Below are positions 1 to 5,283 of a stretch of DNA of 5,283 bases, in pieces (position 1 is the stretch's first letter; the number at the start of each line of letters is the position of its first letter). The DNA is from Campylobacterales bacterium (GTDB lineage: Bacteria; Campylobacterota; Campylobacteria; Campylobacterales; Arcobacteraceae). Both the position numbers and the translations under genes were made by a program. The notes under the pieces are model-generated. The model ran no database searches and had not been told where the DNA came from. It saw only the letters and a list, made by a program, of their open reading frames with translations. The stretch covers positions 1 through 5,283 of the forward strand of contig JAIELU010000109.1 of assembly GCA_019752775.1 (NCBI GenBank). Direction: 5' to 3'.

Positions 1-774
1 ATTTAAAATATCTTGATTTTTACTTATAGCATAAGCACTATTTAAACCAGCAATATTAAAAGTTTTTCCAGCACTATTTAAAGTAATAGTTTGATTTGCA
101 ATTTCTTTTGAAATGGAAGCCAGTGGAGTGAATTTTTTAAATGTAATATCAGAGTGAATTTCATCTGAAACTATTATAATATTGTATTTGATACAAATAT
201 TTGCAAGTTTTTCAAGTTCTTCTTTACTCCAAACTCGACCTACTGGATTGTGAGGTGAACAAAGAGCTAGAATTTTTGTTTTAGAAGTTATTTTAGACTC
301 TAAATCCTCTAAATCCATAGTGTAATAACCGTTGTCATTTTTTAATTCATTTACAACAATTTTTCTATTATTAGAAGTTACACATTTAAAAAGTGGTGGA
401 TAAATTGGAGTTTGAACGATTACTTCATCATTTTCTTCACTAAAGGCTTCAATACAAGCACTATAAGCTGGAACTACCCCATTTATCATGTAAACATCTT
501 CTTTATTTATTTGCCAAGAGTGTTGCGTGTTTTGCCAATTTATTATTGATTGATAAATTTCATCACTATCAATGCTATATCCATAAAGTGAATTTTTGGC
601 TGCGTTTATTATGGCATCATTTATAAAACTTGGAGTTTTAAAATCCATGTCTGCAACCCAAAGTGGATTTAAGTCCTCATATCCAAAATATTTTTTTAAA
701 CCATCATATTTTGCGCAATTAGTATTTTTTCTATTTATTTCTTCATCAAAATTGTATTCAATATTATCAAGCAT
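1..774 (-). CDS. patB: PatB/MalY-family PLP-dependent C-S lyase/aminotransferase (3' end cut off by window)
   Basis: This is a fold-type I pyridoxal-phosphate enzyme of the PatB/MalY family. Characterised members are cytosolic and cleave cystathionine or cysteine C-S bonds (cystathionine beta-lyase activity). Seen directly: 258 residues are in the window, against about 380-390 for the whole family, so the C-terminal third is missing. Near the N-terminus is LWVADMDF, a PatB hallmark. SPHNPVG contains Asn176, SDEIHSD contains Asp204 (expected to contact the PLP ring nitrogen), and SAGKTFNIAGL contains Lys237, the expected Schiff-base lysine. The sequence resembles Bacillus PatB more than E. coli MalY, which has a different sequence around the lysine. 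The ATG at 774 is preceded by AGAGGT (787-782) at 7-nt spacing, a strong ribosome site that fixes the start. It is transcribed divergently from ubiD. The family is certain; the exact substrate (cystathionine, cysteine or another aminotransferase substrate) cannot be read from sequence. Confidence 0.9.
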   Translation of the reverse strand, partial: MLDNIEYNFDEEINRKNTNCAKYDGLKKYFGYEDLNPLWVADMDFKTPSFINDAIINAAKNSLYGYSIDSDEIYQSIINWQNTQHSWQINKEDVYMINGVVPAYSACIEAFSEENDEVIVQTPIYPPLFKCVTSNNRKIVVNELKNDNGYYTMDLEDLESKITSKTKILALCSPHNPVGRVWSKEELEKLANICIKYNIIIVSDEIHSDITFKKFTPLASISKEIANQTITLNSAGKTFNIAGLNSAYAISKNQDILN

Positions 775-866
775 ATTTAAAACCTCTATTATAAACTATT
801 TTTTATTGATAAAATGATATAAGATTTATACTAATTACCTCATTAGAGGTATAATTTGAGGGAAAA
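775..866. promoter_or_regulatory. Divergent intergenic region with promoters for patB (-) and ubiD (+)
   Basis: This 92-bp, very AT-rich spacer lies between two gene starts pointing away from each other, so it must hold both promoters. For ubiD the most usable -10 box is TATACT at 827-832. TTGATA at 806-811 could serve as a -35, but the 15-bp gap is short. A perfect TATAAT at 850-855 is so close to the ATG at 867 that transcription from it would give a nearly leaderless message lacking the ribosome site. On the minus strand, TATAAT at 793-788 sits just upstream of the patB ribosome site with the same problem; TATAAA-like sequence further upstream is an alternative. The ubiD ribosome site is the TGAGGGA run just before 867. 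Exact start points are inferred. Confidence 0.5.
836..851. repeat. Inverted repeat TACCTC-ATTA-GAGGTA upstream of ubiD
   Basis: A perfect 6-bp inverted repeat with a 4-base centre (ATTA) lies 15 bp before the ubiD start codon. It overlaps the candidate transcription start for the 827-832 -10 box and the first bases of a second TATAAT. It could be an operator half-site pair, or a small hairpin at the 5' end of the ubiD message. It has no T-run, so it is not a terminator. Its G+C is higher than the surrounding spacer, which makes it stand out. Function is not known and chance is possible. Confidence 0.4.
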
Positions 867-2678
867 ATGAAAGAAGCGATTGAACTATTAAAAAAACATG
901 ATTTACTAAAAATTATTGATGATGAACTTGATATTTATTTAGAAATCCCACATATTGCCTATATTGAAGTTAAGACAGAAAATTCAAAGGCGATTTTATT
1001 TACAAATGTTGTTGATAGAAAAAATAATAAGAAATTTGATATACCTGTCTTAATGAATGTATTTTGTAATGAAAAAGCCGTAAAATTATTTATTGGTGAT
1101 GGTGATATTATAGGAAAAGAAATTGAGTCTTTATTAAAAATGAAACCACCAAAAACTTTCAGTGAAAAACTTTCAACTTTTGGAAAACTATTTGCACTTA
1201 AAAATACAATTCCTAAAAAAAATAAAGGAAAAGGTGAGTGCCAACAAGTTATTAAATTAGGTGCTGATGCAAAACTTTCTGATTTACCAATACTTACAAC
1301 TTGGGAACAAGATGGTGGTCCTTTTATAACTATGGGGCAAGTTTATACGACTAGCTTAAATGGAGAGTTAAAAAATCTTGGAATGTACAGACTTCAAGTT
1401 TATGAAGATAATACTCTAGGACTTCACTGGCAAATTCACAAAGACTCAAATCACTTTTTTCATGAGTATAAAAAAGCTGGTAAAAAAATGCCAGTAAGTA
1501 TTGGAATTGGTGGAGATCCTATGTATATTTGGTGTGGACAAGCTCCACTTCCAATTGGTGTTTTTGAACTGATGCTTTATGGTTTTGTGAAAAATAAAAA
1601 TGCACAACTTGTAAAATCTATCACAAATGATATTTATGTTCCAAAAGATAATGACTTTATTATTGAAGGTTTTGTTGACCCCTCAAAAATAAGAATAGAG
1701 GGACCTTTTGGAGACCATACAGGTTATTACACCCTTGAAGAAGAGTATCCCTTTATGGAAATTACTGCAATTACAAGTAAAACAAAACCCACATTTTTAG
1801 CAACAGTTGTTGGAAAACCACCTTTAGAAGATAAATATATGGGACATGCAACAGAGAGAATATTTTTACCACTTTTAAAAACAACAGCACCTGACTTAAT
1901 TGATTATTATATGCCTGAAAATGGAGTTTTCCATAATCTAATAATGGCAAAAATTAAAACATTTTATCCAGGTCACGCAAGCCAAATGATGCACGCATTT
2001 TGGGGAGTAGGGCAAATGAGTTTTGTTAAACATGCTATTTTTGTAAATGACGATGCCCCTCTTCTGACAAATCATCAAGAAATAATAAAACACATCTTAA
2101 ATAGAATAAATATTGATGATATGTTAATCTCAAAAGGTGTAATTGATGCACTTGATCACTCAAGTCCAAAATTTGCAGTTGGTGGAAAACTAGGACTTGA
2201 TTGTACGGGTGATGAAATAGAAGAGTTAGGAATTACACTTTTAGATGATGAGGTTTTATTGTCTAAAATGCAAAATATTTCAAGTGAAATAAAAGCTTTA
2301 AAACAATATTTTCTGGATACAAAAAATCCAATCACAGTAATTAGTGTAGAAAAAACAAGAAATCAAAAATATCTATTTGAAGAGTTAAAACCACTTTTTG
2401 AACATATCAAAATCTTAATTATTGTAGATAGCGCTAAAAATGATGTAACTAATGAATATATGCTTGTTTGGAGAGTTTGTAATAATATTGATTCAAATAG
2501 AGATTTATTTATTGATGGACACACTATGTGTTTAGATGCAACTGATAAAAATGCTTATGATAATTTCAAACGAAGATGGCCTGATGATGTTGATTGTACA
2601 AAAGAGGTAATTGAGTCTTTAAGAGAGCGAAAAATTATTGATGTAAGTGATGAGTTTATAAAAAAATTCTATTTGTAA
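867..2678 (+). CDS. ubiD: UbiD-family decarboxylase, probable menaquinone biosynthesis decarboxylase
   Basis: A 603-residue UbiD-family enzyme. These cytosolic decarboxylases use prenylated FMN, supplied by a UbiX-type prenyltransferase, and a divalent metal. In Campylobacterota, which make menaquinone by the futalosine route, the ~600-residue member is the proposed decarboxylase of the (prenylated) 6-naphthoate intermediate (mqnL-type). Visible signatures: TTWEQDGGPFITMGQ at about 144-158 and LGMYRLQ at 171-177, where Arg175 matches the conserved catalytic arginine. EGPFGDHTGYY follows at 278-288, with Glu278 and Asp283 in the positions of the catalytic acid pair and the E-to-D form usual in UbiD rather than Fdc1. 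The extra C-terminal ~100 residues relative to E. coli UbiD (497) are typical of the epsilonproteobacterial group. ATG at 867 follows TGAGGGA at about 5-nt spacing. It is the only gene of its transcript visible here and is closed by a hairpin at its stop. No ubiX or mqn gene is in view, so the menaquinone role is inferred from family and taxon. Confidence 0.92.
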   Translation: MKEAIELLKKHDLLKIIDDELDIYLEIPHIAYIEVKTENSKAILFTNVVDRKNNKKFDIPVLMNVFCNEKAVKLFIGDGDIIGKEIESLLKMKPPKTFSEKLSTFGKLFALKNTIPKKNKGKGECQQVIKLGADAKLSDLPILTTWEQDGGPFITMGQVYTTSLNGELKNLGMYRLQVYEDNTLGLHWQIHKDSNHFFHEYKKAGKKMPVSIGIGGDPMYIWCGQAPLPIGVFELMLYGFVKNKNAQLVKSITNDIYVPKDNDFIIEGFVDPSKIRIEGPFGDHTGYYTLEEEYPFMEITAITSKTKPTFLATVVGKPPLEDKYMGHATERIFLPLLKTTAPDLIDYYMPENGVFHNLIMAKIKTFYPGHASQMMHAFWGVGQMSFVKHAIFVNDDAPLLTNHQEIIKHILNRINIDDMLISKGVIDALDHSSPKFAVGGKLGLDCTGDEIEELGITLLDDEVLLSKMQNISSEIKALKQYFLDTKNPITVISVEKTRNQKYLFEELKPLFEHIKILIIVDSAKNDVTNEYMLVWRVCNNIDSNRDLFIDGHTMCLDATDKNAYDNFKRRWPDDVDCTKEVIESLRERKIIDVSDEFIKKFYL

Positions 2679-2705
2679 AAAAGAGGAGAATTCCTCTTCT
2701 TTTTT
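2679..2705. terminator. Bidirectional rho-independent terminator shared by ubiD and yjjPB
   Basis: Stem arms AAGAGGA (2681-2687) and TCCTCTT (2692-2698) pair perfectly over 7 bp around the loop GAAT. On the plus strand the stem is followed by C and six T residues (2700-2705). On the minus strand it is followed by a T-run made by the A-run at 2677-2682. It therefore has terminator form in both directions. It lies directly after the ubiD stop (2676-2678) and against the yjjB stop (2706-2704), as expected for convergent genes on a compact chromosome. Confidence 0.85.
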
Positions 2706-3174
2706 AAATAACAGGTCGATTTAATCTCATAAAATAGAGTGATGGTAAGGCAAGACCAAAACTAATAGCCCCCAAAATTGATACCGCTTTTAATCCATTT
2801 TCAATAAATATTTCTATTAATTCAGGTGTTACTCCATGGCTATTCATATCAACTAAAGAAATCATTGCAGAAAATGCAAAAGTTCCTGGAATCATAGGAA
2901 TAATAGATGCAACTGTATAAACAGGTCTTGGAATTAAATATTTTCTTGACCAATATAAAGCAATAATTCCTATAAAAGTTGAAGCTATAAATGTAGAAAT
3001 TTCAATACCAAGCCCTAAATGCAAAAAGATAGTTCTAGTTATATAAGTAATTGCTCCACCAAATGCACAATAAATTAAAGTATGTTTTGGAACATTAAAA
3101 ACCATAGCAAAACCAACAGAAGCGATACTTGCAAAGATTGCTTCAAGAATCATTTTAATTATTAAATCAGTCAT
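2704..3174 (-). CDS. yjjB: YjjB-like subunit of split ThrE-family threonine/serine (or succinate) exporter
   Basis: A 156-residue integral inner-membrane protein matching E. coli YjjB (157 residues), the small C-terminal half of the ThrE exporter family. Five hydrophobic segments can be seen at roughly residues 4-27, 32-52, 57-76, 85-108 and 125-147. Strong family signatures are GFAMVFNVP near residue 21, the STFIAS...WSRKYL stretch at about 60-80, and IPMIPGTFAF at 92-101. Corynebacterium ThrE exports threonine and serine as one fused protein; E. coli YjjP and YjjB together have been reported to export succinate. The ATG at 3174 directly abuts the yjjP stop (TAAATG), and AAAGG about 10 nt upstream, inside yjjP, serves as ribosome site. 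The two proteins are thus very probably co-translated and work as a complex. The substrate in this organism is unknown. Confidence 0.9.
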   Translation of the reverse strand: MTDLIIKMILEAIFASIASVGFAMVFNVPKHTLIYCAFGGAITYITRTIFLHLGLGIEISTFIASTFIGIIALYWSRKYLIPRPVYTVASIIPMIPGTFAFSAMISLVDMNSHGVTPELIEIFIENGLKAVSILGAISFGLALPSLYFMRLNRPVI

Positions 3175-3948
3175 TTACCAACCTTTTATATTTAAAATAG
3201 CCATTGCTACGATAATTCCAATTGATGTGGCAATTGTGAGTAAAATTCCCTCCATCCAACGACCCCAACCCATCATCAAATAGCCTTTTAATGCATCTAA
3301 AAAGGAGTTTATAAATGAAAATCCTGGAGCAAGTAATAAAACACTTGAGGCTAGTGCAATATTTGGAGTGGAACTTAAACCATTTATTTGAGAAGTACTT
3401 GCGATTAATGTTGCTACAAAGGCTGTGATTCCAAAGGTTATGATTAAAACAAATCTTTTTTTCGATAACTCTTGTCTAACAAACATAGCTGTTGATGATG
3501 CAATTAAGGTTATAAAAAATGCACTCCAGTCACCACCTTGTAAATATGAAAAAGAAGCACAAGCAAGTCCTACCATAAAAATAACAAGCCACCTATTATA
3601 ATAGTTCGGCTCAATATCTTTTAGTGCTTTTACTAAATAGTTTACATCATATCTTTGTTTTTCTATATTTATTACTATTTTTTGTATTTCACATACAATT
3701 GACATATTTATGGGTTTATGATGAACTCTTCTGGTTGTCGTTACACATTGACTATCATGAAGAGTTGTTAAAACTATTGCTGATGGAATCAAAGATATTT
3801 CAACAGAATCAATTCCTAATGCATGACCAAGTCTTTGAGCTGTTTGTTCTATTAAAATACTTTCTGCTCCAAATTCTGACATTAAAACAGTAGATTTGAT
3901 AATAGTTCTTGTGATTAGTGATTGTTTTTGATAATTTAAGTCTTTCAT
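3175..3948 (-). CDS. yjjP: YjjP-like subunit of split ThrE-family threonine/serine (or succinate) exporter
   Basis: A 257-residue protein collinear with E. coli YjjP (256 residues), the large N-terminal half of the ThrE family. Residues 1-118 form a soluble, presumably cytoplasmic domain with the conserved run EFGAES (25-30), RLGHALGIDSVE (39-50), AIVLTTLHD (57-65) and a TTTRR motif. In the family this domain has been suggested to be catalytic or regulatory. Five hydrophobic segments follow at about 119-137, 139-158, 165-186, 195-217 and 231-253, including the signature SSVLLLAPGF (201-210). The protein ends in GW exactly as E. coli YjjP does. It is the first gene of a two-gene minus-strand operon with yjjB. 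The ATG at 3948 is the family start, although its ribosome site (AAAGAAAAG) is weak. A TGATATAAT box lies upstream. Export of small polar metabolites is the likely job; amino acid versus dicarboxylate is unresolved. Confidence 0.92.
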   Translation of the reverse strand: MKDLNYQKQSLITRTIIKSTVLMSEFGAESILIEQTAQRLGHALGIDSVEISLIPSAIVLTTLHDSQCVTTTRRVHHKPINMSIVCEIQKIVINIEKQRYDVNYLVKALKDIEPNYYNRWLVIFMVGLACASFSYLQGGDWSAFFITLIASSTAMFVRQELSKKRFVLIITFGITAFVATLIASTSQINGLSSTPNIALASSVLLLAPGFSFINSFLDALKGYLMMGWGRWMEGILLTIATSIGIIVAMAILNIKGW

Positions 3949-3977
3949 CTTTTCTTTTTTCTTATAAATTTGTTGTC

Positions 3978-3983
3978 ATTATA
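3978..3983 (-). promoter_or_regulatory. -10 box of yjjP promoter (TATAAT, extended TGA-TATAAT)
   Basis: On the minus strand the sequence reads TGATATAAT, a perfect -10 hexamer preceded by the extended TG element. It predicts a start near 3971 and a leader of about 22 nt before the yjjP ATG at 3948. No good -35 hexamer is found at 17-bp spacing, which is common for the housekeeping sigma factor in Campylobacterota. Position and quality make this the best promoter in the window. Confidence 0.65.
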
Positions 3984-4030
3984 TCAGATTGGTGTGTAAA
4001 ATTTGTGATAATTTAAAAGAGTTTATTGGA

Positions 4031-4036
4031 TATAAT
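4031..4036 (+). promoter_or_regulatory. -10 box of the orf110-coaX-hisG transcript (TATAAT)
   Basis: A perfect TATAAT in the context TTGGATATAATC lies 20 nt before the TTG start at 4057. Transcription would begin near 4042-4044, leaving a leader of about 14 nt that still contains the AAAGGGA ribosome site (4046-4052). No clear -35 element is visible. The box mirrors the yjjP -10 box on the other strand. No other promoter is seen before coaX or hisG, so this one probably drives all three genes. Confidence 0.6.
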
Positions 4037-4056
4037 CAATACTTTAAAGGGATTAA

Positions 4057-4389
4057 TTGAAAAAACTAACAACATATTACACAAATAAAAATATACTTTT
4101 TAAAGAGATAAAACAAATAAGTCCAAAAGAGTTAGATTCAAGAAGAAAAATAGATATTTATGCAGGAACAACAGTTGATTCCAACTTTTATGCAATATTT
4201 ATAGTTGATTCTAAAAGTAGATTTATAAGAAAAAATGCAAATGATTTAATGGAGCTTTGTGAAAGATTAGCAAGTTATTTAGACCATAATTTTAAGAAAA
4301 AAGAGTTATTAATAAGTAGTCCACTTTGTTCAAAAGCAAAAGAGTATTTAAAACAAAATAATTGGAGTGTTAGAGTTGATTTTATGTGA
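4057..4389 (+). CDS. Conserved-looking protein of unknown function, first gene of coaX-hisG cluster
   Basis: I do not recognise this 110-residue protein. It is probably soluble: there is no signal peptide or membrane segment. It is lysine-rich at the N-terminus. Judged by eye it alternates strands and helices: strands at about 31-39 (RKIDIYAGT) and 43-52 (FYAIFIVDSK), a helix at 60-75 (ending LASYL), a strand at 83-88 (LLISSP), a helix at 91-100 and a final strand at 103-109. This suggests a small alpha/beta fold. The start is TTG: an in-frame TAA sits immediately before it (4054-4056), the next in-frame ATG lies far inside, and AAAGGGA (4046-4052) is correctly placed. Its last codons overlap the start of coaX, so the two are likely co-translated. 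This arrangement suggests a real gene, but nothing seen identifies a function, and a role in CoA metabolism would be guesswork. Confidence 0.75.
   Translation: MKKLTTYYTNKNILFKEIKQISPKELDSRRKIDIYAGTTVDSNFYAIFIVDSKSRFIRKNANDLMELCERLASYLDHNFKKKELLISSPLCSKAKEYLKQNNWSVRVDFM
4362..4367 (+). promoter_or_regulatory. Ribosome binding site deciding the coaX start
   Basis: TTGGAG at 4362-4367 lies 8 nt before a TTG codon at 4376. It overlaps or touches the GTG at 4367, so it cannot serve that codon. This favours TTG 4376 as the true coaX start, giving a protein that begins MILCDIGNT, as in related type III kinases. Confidence 0.55.
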
Positions 4390-5002
4390 TATTGGAAATA
4401 CAACTTATCATTTTTTGATAAATGGTAAACATAAAAAATATTTTTTAGATGAGAAAGTTCCTACTTTTGATGAAGATATTTATTTTGTTTCAGTGAATGA
4501 AAAAGCTAGTAAAAAATTAATCAAAAAAAATCCCCACGCAAAAAATATAAACAAACTAATAAATTTTCAAACTTCATACCAAGGTTTGGGAATTGACAGA
4601 GCAATTGCTTGCTCTTTTCAAGATAATTGTGTGATAGTTGATGCTGGAAGTGCAATTACTGTTGATATTATGGAAAATGGTAATCATGAGGGTGGATTTA
4701 TATTATTGGGTTTGAGAAGATTTATGAAAAGTTACCCAAAAATATCAAAAAAACTAAAGTTTGAGTTTGAAAAAAATATAAATTTAGATAAAATACCGCT
4801 TCGCACGAAAGATGCTATACAATATGCTATGTTAAAATCTATCATTTTACCAATCAAAGAAGTAAGTTTAAATAAGAATATTATATTCACTGGTGGTGAT
4901 GGAGAGCTGTTGAGTAAATATTTTGAAAATAGCGTATATAAAAAAGATTTAATATTTGAGAACATGAAAAGGATTATTGATGCTGACAATTGCATTGCCT
5001 AA
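4376..5002 (+). CDS. coaX: Type III pantothenate kinase (CoaX)
   Basis: CoaX phosphorylates pantothenate with ATP, the first step of coenzyme A synthesis, in the cytosol; type III enzymes belong to the ASKHA fold, need a monovalent cation and are usually not inhibited by CoA. With the TTG start the protein has 208 residues, the short length seen in epsilonproteobacteria. Motifs: DIGNT at 5-9 (phosphate binding), GLGIDR at 70-75 (pantothenate side), VDAGSAIT at 88-95 with Asp89 as the likely catalytic aspartate, GGFILLG at 106-112, TKDA at 144-147 and FTGGDG at 171-176. The order and wording follow Helicobacter pylori CoaX closely. Odd point: the GG-I-PG loop normally has proline where Leu111 stands here. 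A GTG at 4367 would add three residues but has no usable ribosome site. The gene overlaps the end of the upstream unknown gene by 14 nt and the start of hisG by 23 nt, which indicates one operon. Confidence 0.93.
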   Translation: MILCDIGNTTYHFLINGKHKKYFLDEKVPTFDEDIYFVSVNEKASKKLIKKNPHAKNINKLINFQTSYQGLGIDRAIACSFQDNCVIVDAGSAITVDIMENGNHEGGFILLGLRRFMKSYPKISKKLKFEFEKNINLDKIPLRTKDAIQYAMLKSIILPIKEVSLNKNIIFTGGDGELLSKYFENSVYKKDLIFENMKRIIDADNCIA

Positions 5003-5283
5003 GGGAAGAATTGCTGAGGAAACTCTTGATAAATTTGAAAAAGCTTTTGGTGAAAAGTTTATTTTTGAAGATAGAAAATTAATACTTGAAAAAGCTGGAT
5101 TTAGATTTTTAAATGTTAGAAATCAAGATGTACCAACTTATGTAATGCATGGCGCTGCTGATTTAGGTGTTGTTGGACTTGATGTTCTTGAAGAAAAAGA
5201 GTACGACTTAATCAAGCTTTTGGATTTACAACTTGGAAAGTGTAAAGTTGCTTTTGGATTAAGAGCTGGTGAAAAACTAAATT
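4980..5283 (+). CDS. hisG: ATP phosphoribosyltransferase, short form (HisG), 3' end cut off by window
   Basis: HisG joins ATP and PRPP to make phosphoribosyl-ATP, the first committed and feedback-controlled step of histidine synthesis in the cytosol. The window holds the first 101 residues. Visible: MLTIALPKGR at the N-terminus, LILEKAGFRF (34-43), VRNQDVPTYV (46-55) and GAADLGVVG (58-66), all typical of the short-form enzyme of about 200 residues; the long form has different wording here. In characterised systems the short form has no regulatory domain and needs HisZ as partner, so a hisZ gene elsewhere is expected. ATG at 4980 is preceded by GAAAAGGA (4966-4973) at 6-nt spacing and lies within the end of coaX. 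No leader peptide with a histidine run is present upstream, so classical attenuation is not seen. Confidence 0.93.
   Translation, partial: MLTIALPKGRIAEETLDKFEKAFGEKFIFEDRKLILEKAGFRFLNVRNQDVPTYVMHGAADLGVVGLDVLEEKEYDLIKLLDLQLGKCKVAFGLRAGEKLN

Noticed and set aside
596..817. A 73-codon plus-strand open frame
   Set aside because: It lies antisense to the well-supported patB gene, has no ribosome site or family resemblance, and its hydrophobic, serine-rich product is typical of an AT-rich shadow frame.
850..855. TATAAT at 850-855 as the main ubiD promoter
   Set aside because: Transcription would begin only about 4-6 nt before the ATG, losing the good TGAGGGA ribosome site; TATACT at 827-832 fits better.
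775..866. Riboswitch or small RNA in the ubiD/patB spacer
   Set aside because: At 92 bp it is fully used by two promoters and ribosome sites, and only one short 6-bp dyad is present, with no extended structure.
3624..3893. An 89-codon plus-strand open frame rich in leucine and phenylalanine
   Set aside because: It is antisense to the conserved cytoplasmic domain of yjjP; its apparent membrane-like composition comes from reading AT-rich codons in reverse.
4367..4375. GTG 4367 as the start of coaX
   Set aside because: The only ribosome-site-like sequence (TTGGAG) touches this codon, while TTG 4376 has proper spacing and gives the family-typical N-terminus. It cannot be excluded outright.
4732..4995. 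An 87-codon minus-strand open frame
   Set aside because: It is wholly antisense to the C-terminal half of coaX, with no promoter or ribosome site of its own.

Overview
The window is an AT-rich chromosomal segment from a member of the Campylobacterota, most likely an Arcobacter/Aliarcobacter-type organism. This rests on three things read from memory rather than a search. The pantothenate kinase closely resembles the short Helicobacter type III enzyme. The UbiD-family decarboxylase has the ~600-residue length typical of epsilonproteobacterial menaquinone enzymes. The region also shows very low G+C, TATAAT-type -10 boxes without clear -35 boxes, and tight gene packing. Seven protein genes fill nearly all of it. 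I see no RNA genes, insertion sequences, CRISPR arrays or prophage genes.

Layout. Positions 1-774 (minus) hold the N-terminal two thirds of a PatB/MalY-type PLP enzyme (C-S lyase/aminotransferase), running off the left edge. A 92-bp divergent intergenic region (775-866) separates it from ubiD/mqnL (867-2678, plus), a prenylated-FMN decarboxylase probably used in menaquinone synthesis. A compact hairpin with T-runs on both sides (about 2679-2705) ends ubiD and, on the other strand, the yjjP-yjjB pair. yjjB (2704-3174) and yjjP (3175-3948) encode the two halves of a split ThrE-family exporter, joined stop-to-start on the minus strand. A second divergent intergenic region (3949-4056) carries nearly symmetrical GATATAAT boxes facing outward. 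From it runs a plus-strand cluster: a 110-residue protein of unknown function (4057-4389), coaX (best start 4376, to 5002) and the beginning of a short-form hisG (from 4980, off the right edge). The last two junctions overlap by 14 and 23 nt.

How the genes relate. Most are core metabolism: quinone synthesis, CoA synthesis, histidine synthesis, sulfur amino-acid chemistry and metabolite export. They look like neighbours on a compact chromosome rather than one pathway. The two genuine co-translation units are yjjP-yjjB and orf110-coaX-hisG. I found no convincing novel system. The points most worth following are the unknown protein coupled to coaX, two consecutive TTG starts, a Pro-to-Leu change in a conserved CoaX loop, and dyads in both divergent promoter regions.
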